The notes below the pieces were generated by a model. That model was given only the letters and a program-made list of their open reading frames with translations. It had not been told where the DNA came from and searched no databases. From contig OX465118.1 of assembly GCA_949987565.1 (NCBI GenBank), forward strand, positions 7,377,564-7,441,563: a DNA stretch of 64,000 bases. Reading direction: 5' to 3'. This DNA is from Luidia sarsii. Taxonomy: Eukaryota > Echinodermata > Asteroidea > Paxillosida > Luidiidae. Numbering within the stretch: position 1 is the stretch's first letter; each line of letters begins with the position of its first letter. Positions 20,802 through 31,401 of this stretch are shown in pieces. Position numbers and translations under genes: made by a program.

Positions 20802-23800
20802 GTAAGAGGCAGTCGGTACTCCACTATAACTAGTGCTGGGGGCGGGAAGGGGAAATTGTTGGCTGCTAAAAAAAAAAAAAATTCCCAATGGCGATCACAC
20901 GTCCTATTGAATATTGTGTCAAATTGAAAACTGCAAAAGTTAGAGGGCCTGACGTTTCAATCCTAGCAGGACCTTTCTCAAAGGCCAGGTCATTTTAGTC
21001 AGCGAGCAGTTTGCAACAGTTTTTGTATTAACTTCAAATTGAAAACTCGTTTAAAAAAAAGAAGCTTTGACTGGACCGGGACTTGAACTTGAGACCTCTG
21101 GATTAACGTACAAGTGCTCATTTTTGGTTTGTTTGACGAACATTGTGTCAATGAAAATTTCAAGGGCTTGAGGTTTCGATCCTAGCAGGACCTTTCTCAA
21201 AGGCAAAGACAAATTTGGCCCAACAAAATCATCTAACATCGATCAGGACCCACGAATAGTGATTTTTAGGTTGATGAAAAACAAGGTCATGTACATATAT
21301 AATTTGGTAGGCCTAGAGGTTTTCAGTATATAGTAATTCAAATTAAACCAACTTATATGCAGAAATTTCACCTTTTTTTTCATGTATCATTCGAATACCA
21401 TGTAATTAAAAAAAAAACACCTGTATATGGGAATTGATTACATTGCCATGAAAAGGTAGATTTTCAGAAATAGAACAGATACCTTTTTTTCGAAATGTTA
21501 TCAGTGGAAATACGGGCAGGGGATATTATTTATAGACCGCCATACAAACAACTATGTTATCATGATACGATCGAACGCTTGCCCTTTTATTGAAAGAATC
21601 GGGTCACCCAACTGCGGTAACAAGTTGTGAGAGGGGAATAATATTAATGGAATCTGGGGGCTTCCGTAGCCAGCTGAAGCCACCTGCCGCCATCTTGGTG
21701 CACCGAGCGGACACGACGCGTCAAAAAACAAGTCAAAAGCAAAATTGAGGTTCCATCATAATGTGCTTTGTAATTCTCTTTGCACGGGCGGGAGGGGGGG
21801 GGGCTTTTCATGATTAGCAGAATTTCACGTGGCTCTATGGCCGTTTTCGAAATGAAAGCTTACAGCTAAGGCTTCGTCTCCATCTGACCAAACCTTACAA
21901 TCCAGGTTGTGGTTTCTTTTTCAGAATTTGAAGGTTTGTTGGCTTGTTAGTATTTACCAAAAAACTGGGGCCAAACGCTTGTGTTTTTTTTTAGATGCCT
22001 GTGATATTCTAACGAGTATATACGAAGCCTTAGCCCAAGCCTAAGCCAAGCTTCATTTCGAAAACGACCTATGAAATCGGGCCCTGAAATCTCAAGAAGC
22101 ATCATGTTCGAATAATTATCATGGTTTGCAAGCCAAGCCAATTATGGTAAGCCAAGAAAGGATTTCCATGCTTAGCAGGTTTCCTTGCTCGAGCAACTCT
22201 GGGGCCAATATAGAGCTGCTTAAGCACCGAAATTTGCTTAAGCACCAATATTTGCTTAAGCACAACAATTCATGATTCATGAGATCACCCTGGCAACAAA
22301 AACTTCCCTTTTGTTTCATGATATGTATAGAAGAGTGGAATACAAGTCAAAAGCAATTGGCATCACATCACAGTGTGGTTTGTAATCCTGTTCACACGAG
22401 GAAGAATTTTGACCATCATCTCCGTGTTGGTGTTTTTTCTCCCCAGGTCTACGCGACCATGCGGAGCCTGGAGAGACGGGGCAAGCTGGACGCAGCGGCC
22501 GGCGACGTCCTGGACCGGACGCTGTTCGTACGGCCCTTGGACGTCACCGTGGACGAGACGGTGACCGGCCTGGTGGACGACATCCTGCGTGAAGACGGTC
22601 AGATCGACGTTCTAGGTATTATACGTCCACAGACTCGATTGCATGGCATCAGTGGTGCGCTGTATGTACGTGATGGCGGTCAACACTAAAGATCTTATAG
22701 CGCGCGAAGCGCGCAAGATAGCCTACTCTTGCGAGATCACACGCATCCTGGTGAAGTACGCACTGGGCGCGATTTTAGTAAGCAAAGTCGCACACATTCT
22801 CTCCAATTTCGCAAGTTATCACATCGCAAGTTATCACATTATGTTCACGCATCCAAAGTTGTATCTTTTTTTATTGTTTGTGACTCACTCGTTCCATTTC
22901 CGGAGCACCGAAAGCAGACGACAGATTCAGTTGCTTACTAAAATGGCGCCCAGTGCGTACTTCACCTTTTGCTCGGAGAGGTCCATCTTGCGCGCTATGC
23001 GCCCGGCTATAAGATCTTTCGGTCAACACCAAGGACTAATCCACTGACATTTCCCCTGGTATCCGGACACAGACACAGGCCGTCTACGAAACGAAGGCTT
23101 TTTTATTGGCTCGTGCTTATGGCTTCGGTCACATTTCTCTTACTCGTTATGATATCACAGGCATCTCTGTGATCTTTATTCAACAAATCTTGAATTTTTG
23201 AGACAAGGTACAACCTGGATTTTCAGGTTTTGTCGGACGGAGACGAAACCTGAACCCGAGTCTGACCCATGCATTCGTAAAGGGCCACAGTTTCACAATA
23301 CAAGTCACCCGTTTTTGAAATTGCGTGAGGGGTCAGGTGACTGTAGGGTCATAGAATCAGGATGTTGAGACTAACTATTTTTCGATGACCCCCGACGGAA
23401 ATCCCAGTATTCTCCCCCCCAAAAAAAAAACCAAAAAAAAAAAACACCGTGATTCCATGAAACTGTCCCACGCGCCCACCGTTGGATTCAGTGAGCATCA
23501 CAGATCATAACACTGGTAATTTAGTTTACAGACGTTTGGGGGGAAAAGGAGAAATTTTCCCTCAATTGATCGACCATCTTAATTGTCGGCCATCTTAAAT
23601 TTGAAACTGAACCGGTATACGGAAATCGATGACGTCACGACGCTTTGGCAGGTCCGGGTGCTTAGTGGGTGCTGCGACTGTTTCTCAAACAGCGCAAAGG
23701 AACGTCCGGATATCGCACTGCAGCTGCTATGGACAGATTTTTCGGAACTCATGCCCGGCCGTTCGACCCAGCGCAATTCGTGCGACGTTGTGTGCTGCTT

Positions 23801-26800
23801 TCGTATAAACTCATAATTATGATGTAAGTTAGACTATGCCACATAATGTACACGAAAGCAGCACGCTGGTCGAAGTACTACCCCTGACTGATACCAACAG
23901 TGGAAGCATGGTCACTTGGGGAAATCTAAACGAACGCACCTTATGGCCGTTTCCGAAATGAAGGCTTAGGCTCGGACTTAGGCTTTTGTCATAATATTTA
24001 TCTTACTCGTTATGAATATCTCAGGCATCTATATCTAAAAACAAGTGTTTGGCCCCAGTTTCTTGGGGGGAATACCCTGTACCTATCAAGCCAACAAACG
24101 TTTAAATTCGGAAACAAACCACAACCTGGATTTTCAGGTTTGGTCAGACGAAGACGAAGCCTGAGCCTGGGCCTTAAGCCTTCATCTCGTAAACGGCCTA
24201 CGACATGCAGTTTGTTACTGAATCTTGCCGGTCGTGTATCCCGTCTCTTCCTTCCACCCTCCGTCCCGTAGTCAACAACGCGGGTATTTACGGCTTGGAC
24301 GGCATCGTGCACAAGTCGCTGGAGTGGTGCCAGTCTATGATGGACAGCAACTTCTGGGGCGCGGTGCGGACCATCCGAGCCGTGCTTCCCTCGATGCAGA
24401 AGCGCCGCTCGGGTCGGATCATCAACATCGGTAGCGCCACGGGAATCAACGGTAGGCTTTGATATACAAACCAGGCTTACACTGCATCTAACCAATACTG
24501 TGATCCAAATTGATTAAGATTTAATATCAACTGGTAATATTATAGGTTTTTCCGGCCAATTTCAGCAAAGAAGCATTCACTTTAGCACGAGGCTCAATTA
24601 AATTCCCCGGAGCAATGGTATTCTGCCTTTGCCGAGTGAATTATATAATCTCACATTAGAATTGTATATTTGTGACCCGGCACAGCATAATGAAGAATAA
24701 CCCCCACTTTTGAGATGTTGAGATTTTCTAATGATGTGAAAGAGTATACCATTAGCTTTTAAATGATATCAAAATTATTTCCATGCATGTGAACTTTGTT
24801 GTAAATAGTACAAGGGGACTTCGCTCGTTCATTTGGTACCAGACACAATATAGCAGCACCATTCTAACTCCTCGAAAGTGGCCATTCAAAAAGGCAGGAA
24901 CTTTACATTTTCATGAAAACAGTACACAAACACTCCCCCGAAATCCTCGTTTTTTTCAACATTTAGAGACGGATTTCGGAAAAATCCTTTGGACATAATA
25001 TCCTCCAATACATTAACTTTCCGAAAATACAAAAAAAAAATGATTATTTTTTTATCGAATTGAGAAGATACTTTGACTTCAGGCGTTGTTTACTCGAAAA
25101 GTGTTTTGGTGGGATATTCCTCATGTCGCTGTGCCGGGTCACATTTACCCTGCAACGGCGTTCGATCTTCCTGGAGGTCGTCCCTGCTGATGTTATGCAT
25201 ATTCTTGAACACACTTTACTCTGATTGGCCAACGTCAGAGTATAGAGCATACATGAATATGCATAAATAGGGCCTATGATGTAATGACAACTGGCAAATC
25301 CGACTAAAGGACCGGACGAATAGCGTTTGCAGGAAGAATGTCTATGACTGGTGAATATAACCTGCCTAATATTATATTGGCCAATAAAAGTCAAAATAGT
25401 CAGACATATACTCCCAATACCTCTTGTGAAACCAGACAAAGCATTGGCTCGGACAAACAATTTTGCACTGTTTTTAAACCGAAGATATAGATGATGCCGA
25501 CCCCAAATCGTTGGTTGCACTCATCTGGTCGACCATTTGGGATCTACCTCAAAGGACCACGGGCCCTCAGTTTTCCAAAACCCGGCTTAGGCTTCGTCTC
25601 CGGCTTCGTCTCTGTTATCCCAAAGCTGAACACACAGGCAGGAGTTCCTTGTTGCAGTTGTTCTTGTTTTCAAATGAAGGGTAACATTCAAAAGCAAAGC
25701 CAAAGGGCTCCCCTTTTCAAGCCGGAGCCGAAACTTAACGGTAGACCCTAGAGGCGGCCAAGTGAAATGCCGTACGTCACAACTGAATATTCATGAGTTA
25801 ATTTCCCAACTGCGGGTCCTGAAATGAGTCCGGAAATTGATTTATGCTGAAGGGCCATGAACATATTTGACGTACTTGGCCGCCTTTACGGTCTACCAAC
25901 CTAAACCTGGTTTTGGAAAAGGACCTTTCATTCATTCATTCATTCAAATAACATTTATTTCCATATCACCGTAGAGGCGTAGAGAAAATATAAAGAGACA
26001 CAAAACAATCAATTTGTTAACATGTGATTACCAAGCTCCTTGGCACCCGTAGCCTTTTAGTCGTGTGCACGAGGGAGCATGCGCATTGCTAGCTCGTCAG
26101 TGGTCAACCACAGGTCGATCATACTGCACCACTCGAATTCACTCTATCAATCAATTACATGTATTTGCAAGGGAGTTTAGACTTTTAAAGCGAGCAAGTG
26201 TTTTTGTGGTCGTGCACGATCCCCAATCTCTTACAAACCCGTTCGGTCGTCCACTGTAGGGTTGCCGTTCTTCAGCATCTATTCGGCGTCGAAATTCGCT
26301 CTAGAGGGCTACATCGAATCCATCGCACCCGTACTACGAGACGGATACAACATCTGGTAAGTCTGATGACAACCAAAAGTTGTGACCTCGATTACAAGTA
26401 GTCTTACCTCGAGTCGTATTCTGTAAAGGTTGGCATATCCATTATACGTCTTCGAATTAAAGGGAGGGTACTACATTTGCAAAGTTCCCAATTTCCGGAC
26501 AATCCAAATTTGAGAAATAACTTACTCATGAAGTTTGTGATGGTATAAGATATTCAGTTGAGTTTTTTTTCCAGAAAAGAGATAAATCTGTTGATTTTCA
26601 AACGATTGCTCCTTGGATCGATCGCTGGAACAAAGAGTTCCAAATACCGCCCTCTATGTCTGAAAAAAGTTAATTTCGTGTCCATGGTTTTTCTAATGAC
26701 ATGGCATTTTACTAATGACATGGATTGAGCCGAAACCTACGCAGGTATGTTTTTTATGTATACATACACGTTGAGTTTGACACAGTATGGAAACGGTTCT

Positions 26801-27601
26801 TTGACTTCGGTCATTATTTCTCTTAACCGCTATGAGGTCATAGCTATATAGGCATCCATAGAAACAAGCGTTTGGCCCCAATTTCTTGGTGAATACTATT
26901 ATCTTCATCAAGTCAACAAACCTTCATATTCGGAAACAAACGACAACCTTGATTTTCAGGTTTTGTCAGACAGAAGCCTGAGTCCGAGCCGGATCCATGG
27001 ATTCGTAACGGGCATATGACCGTTTACGAAATGAAGGCTTAGGCTCGGGCTTAGGCTTCGGTCATAGGCATCTAAAAACAAGCGTTTGGCCCCAGTTTCT
27101 TTGCGAATAACCCGGTGTACCTATCAAGCCAACACACCTTCAAATTCGGAAACGAACCACAAACTGGATTTCCAGGTTTTGTCAGACGGAGACGAAGCCT
27201 GAGCCCGAGCTTATAGGCCTTCATTTCGAAAAAAGAAAAAGAAAAATAGCCCAAAACGCCGTCCGTCCTCTTCCCCCAGGGTGAGCCTGATCGAGCCCGG
27301 CGGAGTGGCCACCGAGATGATCGCCTCCTTCTACTCCCAGTCCCTAGCCGAGCAGTCGAGCGGCTTCGACGACACCATGCGGGCGATGTACGTGCGGTTG
27401 ACCGAGCAGATGGCGGCCCGGGCCTCGGCCGGCCCCGGGCCCGCCTTGCAGGAGGCCGGCGACATAGCCGGCAAGGTGCAGGCGATGGTGGAGGCGGACA
27501 GTCCGCACCTCCGCTACCAGAGCAGTCCGGCCATCGCCCAGATGGCCGGCTGGAAGTGGAACGACCCGACCGGTGACTCCTACCTCCAATCGCTCAAGTG
27601 A
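20706..27601 (+). CDS. Short-chain dehydrogenase/reductase, HSD17B1/RDH8-like, complete
   Basis: Five exons encode 287 residues. This is a classical SDR, an NAD(P)-dependent oxidoreductase with a Rossmann fold. The cofactor motif TGCSSGIG is at residues 9-16, NNAG at 90-93, the structural Asn at 115 and the catalytic triad Ser143, Tyr156 and Lys160 (YSASK). The EPGGVAT segment after beta-6 is at 186-192. These positions are one higher than those of human HSD17B1 (Asn114, Ser142, Tyr155, Lys159). The HSD17B1/RDH8 branch reduces or oxidises steroids or retinoids, so substrate choice here cannot be fixed from sequence alone. At 287 residues it is shorter at the C-terminus than HSD17B1 (about 328) and RDH8 (about 311). 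No transmembrane segment is evident. The start is the first ATG of the open frame and its context matches the family's N-terminus. The introns carry several MITEs. Confidence 0.93.
20940..21215 (-). repeat. Two hammerhead-like family A copies flanking a SINE fragment (reverse)
   Basis: Copies at 20,947-20,984 and 21,165-21,205 both contain CCTAGCAGGACCTTTCTCAA. Between them (21,055-21,120) lies a SINE tail and box B (CTGGACCGGGACTTGAAC) in the same orientation. Confidence 0.68.
21836..22071. mobile_element. MITE C, copy 1 (236 bp), TA-flanked
   Basis: The ends TATGGCCGTTTTCGAAATG and CATTTCGAAAACGACCTA are inverted and bounded by TA. Long inverted arms include GGCTTAGG-type and CCTAAGCC-type blocks. 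TA duplication is typical of Tc1/mariner-type elements. Confidence 0.78.
22447..22615 (+). CDS. SDR gene, second coding exon
   Basis: The acceptor is CTCCCCAG and the donor CTAG|GTATTA. It encodes VYATMRSLERRGKLDAAAGD onward, carrying the cofactor-selecting loop (ATMRSLER, whose Arg suggests NADP preference) and the LDVT motif. The exon is GC-rich compared with its introns. Confidence 0.92.
22678..23029. mobile_element. Mutator-like MITE with 9-bp target duplication
   Basis: A direct repeat GGTCAACAC at 22,678 and 23,021 flanks a 334-bp element. Its inverted ends share AAAGATCTTATAG, then GCGCGC-rich arms, and further in the pair AAGTACGCACTGGGCGC / GCGCCCAGTGCGTACTT. No coding frame is apparent. 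Confidence 0.75.
23095..23288. mobile_element. MITE C, left-truncated copy
   Basis: GGCTTCGGTCACATTTCTC, CAACCTGGATTTTCAGG and CGGACGGAGACGAAACCTGA match the other MITE C copies. The left terminal repeat is missing. Confidence 0.6.
23288..23570. repeat. Dispersed repeat shared with 31.9-32.2 kb
   Basis: AAGTCACCCGTTTTTGAAAT, GGTGACTGTAGGGTC and AACTGTCCCAC occur here, and AAGTCACCC..., GGGTGACTGTAGGGTCC and GGGACAGTTTTACGG occur at 31,950-32,210. The family is not identified. Confidence 0.55.
23942..24200. mobile_element. MITE C, copy 2 (259 bp)
   Basis: TATGGCCGTTTCCGAAATG and its inverse CATCTCGTAAACGGCCTA bound the element. The interior contains AACAAGTGTTTGGCCCCAG. The right end lies only about 70 bases before the third SDR exon. 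Confidence 0.8.
24272..24451 (+). CDS. SDR gene, third coding exon
   Basis: The acceptor is CGTCCCGTAG and the donor AACG|GTAGGC. It carries the NNAG motif, Asn115 and the strand ending INIGS with the catalytic Ser143. Confidence 0.92.
24671..25143. mobile_element. MITE D, copy 1 (473 bp)
   Basis: The terminal inverted repeats are TGTGACCCGGCACAGC and its complement. Blocks CTAATGATGTGAAAGAG and ACCATTAGCTTTTAAATG recur in the copies at 28.5 and 44.8 kb. Confidence 0.85.
26260..26356 (+). CDS. SDR gene, fourth coding exon
   Basis: The acceptor is CCACTGTAG and the donor ATCTG|GTAAGT. It encodes LPFFSIYSASKFALEGYIES onward with the catalytic Tyr156 and Lys160. Confidence 0.92.
26800..27231. 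mobile_element. Two adjacent MITE C copies
   Basis: A left-truncated copy ends near 27,014 with ATTCGTAACGGGCATA. A second begins at TATGACCGTTTACGAAATG and ends about 27,231. They occupy the intron just before the last SDR exon. Confidence 0.72.
27280..27601 (+). CDS. SDR gene, terminal coding exon
   Basis: The acceptor is TTCCCCCAG. It completes a Trp codon and runs VSLIEPGGVATEM to ...SYLQSLK and TGA. It encodes the C-terminal substrate-binding region, which in this family sets steroid or retinoid preference. Confidence 0.92.
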
Positions 27602-27636
27602 GGGTGTAGGGGCAGCGCCGCCAGGGATAAAGGGAT

Positions 27637-28008
27637 AACACTGGTCGGGGTCAAAGAATAGCATCCATACGTTGTCCGATCCAACATAATGCATGAAATA
27701 GCACACATGTGAAAATGTCAGCTCAATCCGCCATCCAAGTCTCCAGAAAAAAATAGTGAAAACCGCTTCATTATTTTTGTTTCGCAAAAATGCAGCATTT
27801 AATTTGTTGTTCCGAAAGATAATTTACATCTCGGGGTGAGACAGAAATAATTATTTCTTTACTCTTTTCTCCAAAACTACAACCTTTTAAGACAGAAATA
27901 TTTCAGTGAGAGGTTTCTACTATAACCATCTTCAAACTATATGAGTTTCATGTAAATCTGTGAACATTTCTGTTTTTTCGATCTTACCAATGTTGTGTAG
28001 GGGCTTTA
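27637..28008. mobile_element. TTAA MITE E, copy 2, in the SDR 3' flank
   Basis: It starts 36 bases after the SDR stop codon with a diverged left end (AACACTGGTCGGGGTC) and ends CCAATGTTGTGTAGGGGCTT. If the transcript extends past it, the element supplies most of the 3' UTR. The nearest AATAAA is at 28,194. Confidence 0.82.
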
Positions 28009-28547
28009 TAAGCCCCAAAACGATCGGATGGGATGGGAAAATCGGAAAACATCGATGTCCACAGAATTCCTTCTAATTTACACAGATGGTCATAATAGAA
28101 TCCTCATGTTGTAATCCTATAGTCTGGGATGCTGTACTTCCCTAGAAATCTCCACTCAAACATCGACAAATTACGGTTTTATTACTCGCGAGTAATAAAC
28201 TATTTCTTACACTACAGGACGGTGCGAAACCGTTTACTTCTCAGACTACCATTTGAGCTAAAACCTTCGCATGGTTTCTTTTTTGGGAATGTTCAATGGT
28301 TTAACACAGAACCTGTGGCAATCGTTTGACCTTTACCAATGTTAATTTTGACCGAAAAATTACTCAAGCCAAATATCCATTGAGCGGCAAAACATGGCCC
28401 TTTTCCGAAACCCGGCTCTGGCTTCGGCACCGGCTTCGTCTCTGTCATCCAAAAGCTGAAAACACAGGTTGGAGTTCTTTGCTGAAGTTGAAGCTTTAGA
28501 TTCTTTTTCAAAATGCAGTGTAACATTAAAAAAAAAAAAAAGCCAAA

Positions 28548-29335
28548 TGTGACCCGGCACGGCATAATGAGGATAACCCCCACTTTTCAGATTTAGAGAT
28601 TTTCTAATGATGTGAAAGAGTATACCATTAGCTTTCATATGATATCAAAAAAAATTCCATGCAGTAAAGATTTATGAAGTAACAGTGCGAGAAAGACGCC
28701 GAGGCGAAGCCGAGTAACGGAAAACACTTTTCGAGAAAAACAGCGTTGAAGTTACTTTATGGTCGGAACGCGGAGCTCTGGAAGCCCGTTTCGGACACTG
28801 CCTTATAGGCTCAGGCTCCGGCTTTGTCTTTCTTTCTTTCGTCCATTTTTATGTATACATACAAGGCATGAAAACGGGAGCATTTGTGACCTGGCACAAC
28901 GACATGAGGAATATCCCACCAAAACACTTTTCGAGTAAACAATGCCTGAAGTTAAAGTATCTTCACAATTCGATTAAAAATAATTTGGTTTTTGGGGTAT
29001 TTTCAGAAATTTTAAGTATTAGAGGATATTATATCCAAATGATTTTTCCGAAGTCCGTCTGTAAATGTTGAAAAAACAACTTGCCGTTGCCAAGAGGTTT
29101 AGATTTCTGTAACACTGACTGAGCTCCGCGTTCGGACCATAAACTTCAACGCTGTTTTTCACGAAAAGTGTTTTCCGTTACTCGGCGTCTTTCTCGCACT
29201 GTTACTTCATAAATCTTTACTGCATGGAATTTTTTTGATATCATTTGAAAGCTAATGGTATACTCTTTCACATCATTAGAAAATCTCTAAATCTCAAAAG
29301 TGGGGGTTATCCTCATTATGCTGTGCCGGGTCACA
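28548..29335. mobile_element. MITE D, copy 2, long foldback (788 bp)
   Basis: The ends are TGTGACCCGGCAC and its complement. The arms are nearly complementary over more than 200 bases, for example AGTGCGAGAAAGACGCCGAG versus CTCGGCGTCTTTCTCGCACT. A second internal copy of the left half starts near 28,885. Confidence 0.82.
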
Positions 29336-29339
29336 TAAT

Positions 29340-29880
29340 GGTCGTTGCTATTGATTTATTGATAGAAGGTCTGCCTTCTGTTATTGGATCGATAATGACT
29401 GATTGATAACAATATAATTAAAAACATTAGGCCTATTCATTGTTGGCAGATGTGACAAGATTATTTCGGGTGATGTTGTACACGTGACTACAATTATGAT
29501 TTTATTAAATAATAGGCCTATTCATTTCGAAGAACTTCGTTTTATATCATTTGTTTAGTCAATGAGTACACCTTGTTTCATAAGTACAAATCTTACACGA
29601 TCATTATTATACACGATAATTATTATACAAATAATAAAGCAAACTGCTTCGGCTAATTTGAGTAACACAAAATGCGAAGTCACAAAAATAATTATACATT
29701 ACAGGGGCTGTCCTCTCGAGGGTGAGAGAGAGGGAAGATTATAGAGGGGTAGAGAAAGTTGGAGGGAGAGGTGAAGAAGTAGAGGGACAGCGAACGATCC
29801 TACACTACTACTACTAGGGTCGAAAGTTATTTCCTCCAACTGAAATCACAATTTAGCAGAGCTATATATAAATAAGACTT
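29340..29880. other. AT-rich intergenic stretch, nothing recognised
   Basis: There is no coding signal or repeat family beyond short A/T runs and a GA-rich patch (29,725-29,790). Confidence 0.5.
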
Positions 29881-30275
29881 AAGGCTTTACATGGTGGGTT
29901 AATCAATATAGGAAGGTTTGCGGTGACACCATGTATAAAGTCTCTTAAAGGAAGAGGTGTGGTTCTGAAAAGAACCTGAGTGGTAACTCGACGTTTCGAC
30001 CAGTATGCTCTGGCCGTCATCAGGAGAATGTCTCTTAAAGGAGAGGTGTGGTTCTGAAAAGAACCCGAGTGGTAACTCGACGTTTCGACCAGTATGCTCT
30101 GGCAGTATGCTCAGTTCCACCACCGAGATCAAGGCATTCTCCTGATGACGGCCAGAGCATACTGGTCGAAACGTCGAGTAATACCACTCAGGTTCTTTTC
30201 AGAACCACACCTCTTCCTTTAAGAGACTTTATACATGGTGTCACCGCAAACCTTCCTATTTTAAGCAGAGCTACG
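29880..30275. repeat. Inverted pair of hammerhead-like family B cassettes
   Basis: The left arm carries the core on the minus strand (29,993-30,023). The right arm carries it on the plus strand (30,142-30,172). Both have CTGATGA, arms CGGCCAG and CTGGTCG around AGCATA, then AAACGTCGAGT. A truncated third core is at 30,085. The outer flanks (GGAAGGTTTGC, GACACCATGTATAAAGTCTC) are also inverted. Confidence 0.82.
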
Positions 30276-30494
30276 TTTAGATTTTGATCTAATATCAACA
30301 GCCTAGCTGTGTTTTTAAATCGTAACAATTGTTAGGCAGAAGTGAACCATGGACTGACTTATTGGAACCTTCTCCGATACGACCATTGTTCACAAATCAA
30401 TTGCTCATTTCTACATGAAAAATAAAACAACGGTAGCACAGACCAGCATATAAAAAAAATTATACTTAGGCCAAAAGACAGATTGCGCGATCAT

Positions 30495-30685
30495 TGTTTA
30501 CATGCCATCAGGTGACGCACTGTGGGTATTTTTTCATCTCATTTGGCACAGAGCAGCGATGAAAATGTGCAAAGAAGAATGTGGACAACATGATAGTCTT
30601 TTTCGCTCGTTTCCACTCCTGTTCTGCACCAAATGAGATGTAAAAATACCCACTATAGTATAAGTCACATGATGGCATGTAAACA
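30495..30685. mobile_element. Foldback element (191 bp)
   Basis: TGTTTACATGCCATCA and TGATGGCATGTAAACA end the element. Inner arms TTTCATCTCATTTGGCACAG and GCACCAAATGAGATGTAAAA are also paired. Confidence 0.72.
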
Positions 30686-30779
30686 TTGGTCGTGCAACCA
30701 GTCTAATGGCGTGGTTGATGCGGAAATGGCCAATTTGCACCGTTGAGGGGGCTGTACAGGCTTGGTGATTCTGTGGCAA

Positions 30780-31009
30780 CCACCTGTCTCCTGTGTGCGT
30801 GTGCAGCCCGCCCACGCTGAGCTGAGGCGTGTTTGCACAGCGAGCGGGTCTATGGAAATCGGCCATAGCATCCGCCCCATGCCCAGCGTGCGTTCCTCTC
30901 CATCCACCAACCAGCCCAGCCTGATCGCAGTCCGACTCCAGCTCGCACTCTCCCATCCGAAGGCTCTCCGGTGGCGTTTTTTTCCCAGCTTAACCTTGCC
31001 GTCTCTCAG
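30780..31009 (+). promoter_or_regulatory. Candidate promoter and non-coding first exon, perhaps of the gelsolin-like gene
   Basis: This is a CpG-richer segment in AT-rich surroundings. It ends in a near-perfect donor, CTCTCAG|GTGAGTACC, and is followed by a further CpG-rich 300 bases. No coding frame resembles a known protein. It would suit a 5' UTR exon spliced to the acceptor at 63,896, but linkage is only inferred. Confidence 0.3.
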
Positions 31010-31401
31010 GTGAGTACCGTCGGCTTGGGACCGTGGAACCCCCAGGTAACCCTTTTGGGTGGGTGCCGGGGCCGTTTGGGCCCGTCTTGGCGGGGTAAAT
31101 CAGACAAATCCGGGGGGTTTAAAAAACTCGATCGTCGGGCGGAGGGGGGGGGAAGTCGGTTGGGCTACTGTGCGCTTAGGCTGAGGGCGCAGTGCGGTGC
31201 GGTGCGTTGGGTGGGACGCGGCGGGGGTTGCGCTGGGCTAACCTCCTCAAGGCATCTGACGCACGCCACTCAGTGGGGCAACGCGTGTAGGAGCGTTTGA
31301 TGGTTGCCGTTGCATCTTGGGGGCTGGAAAGGAGCCCTCTTAATAGACCGATCTCTAAAACACATTTTATTAAACCATAATTGACCATCACTGCTTATTA
31401 G

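Noticed and set aside
30534..31300. Protein-coding gene in the CpG-rich segment
   Set aside because: Frames on both strands are composition-driven. A non-coding exon or promoter is the simpler reading.
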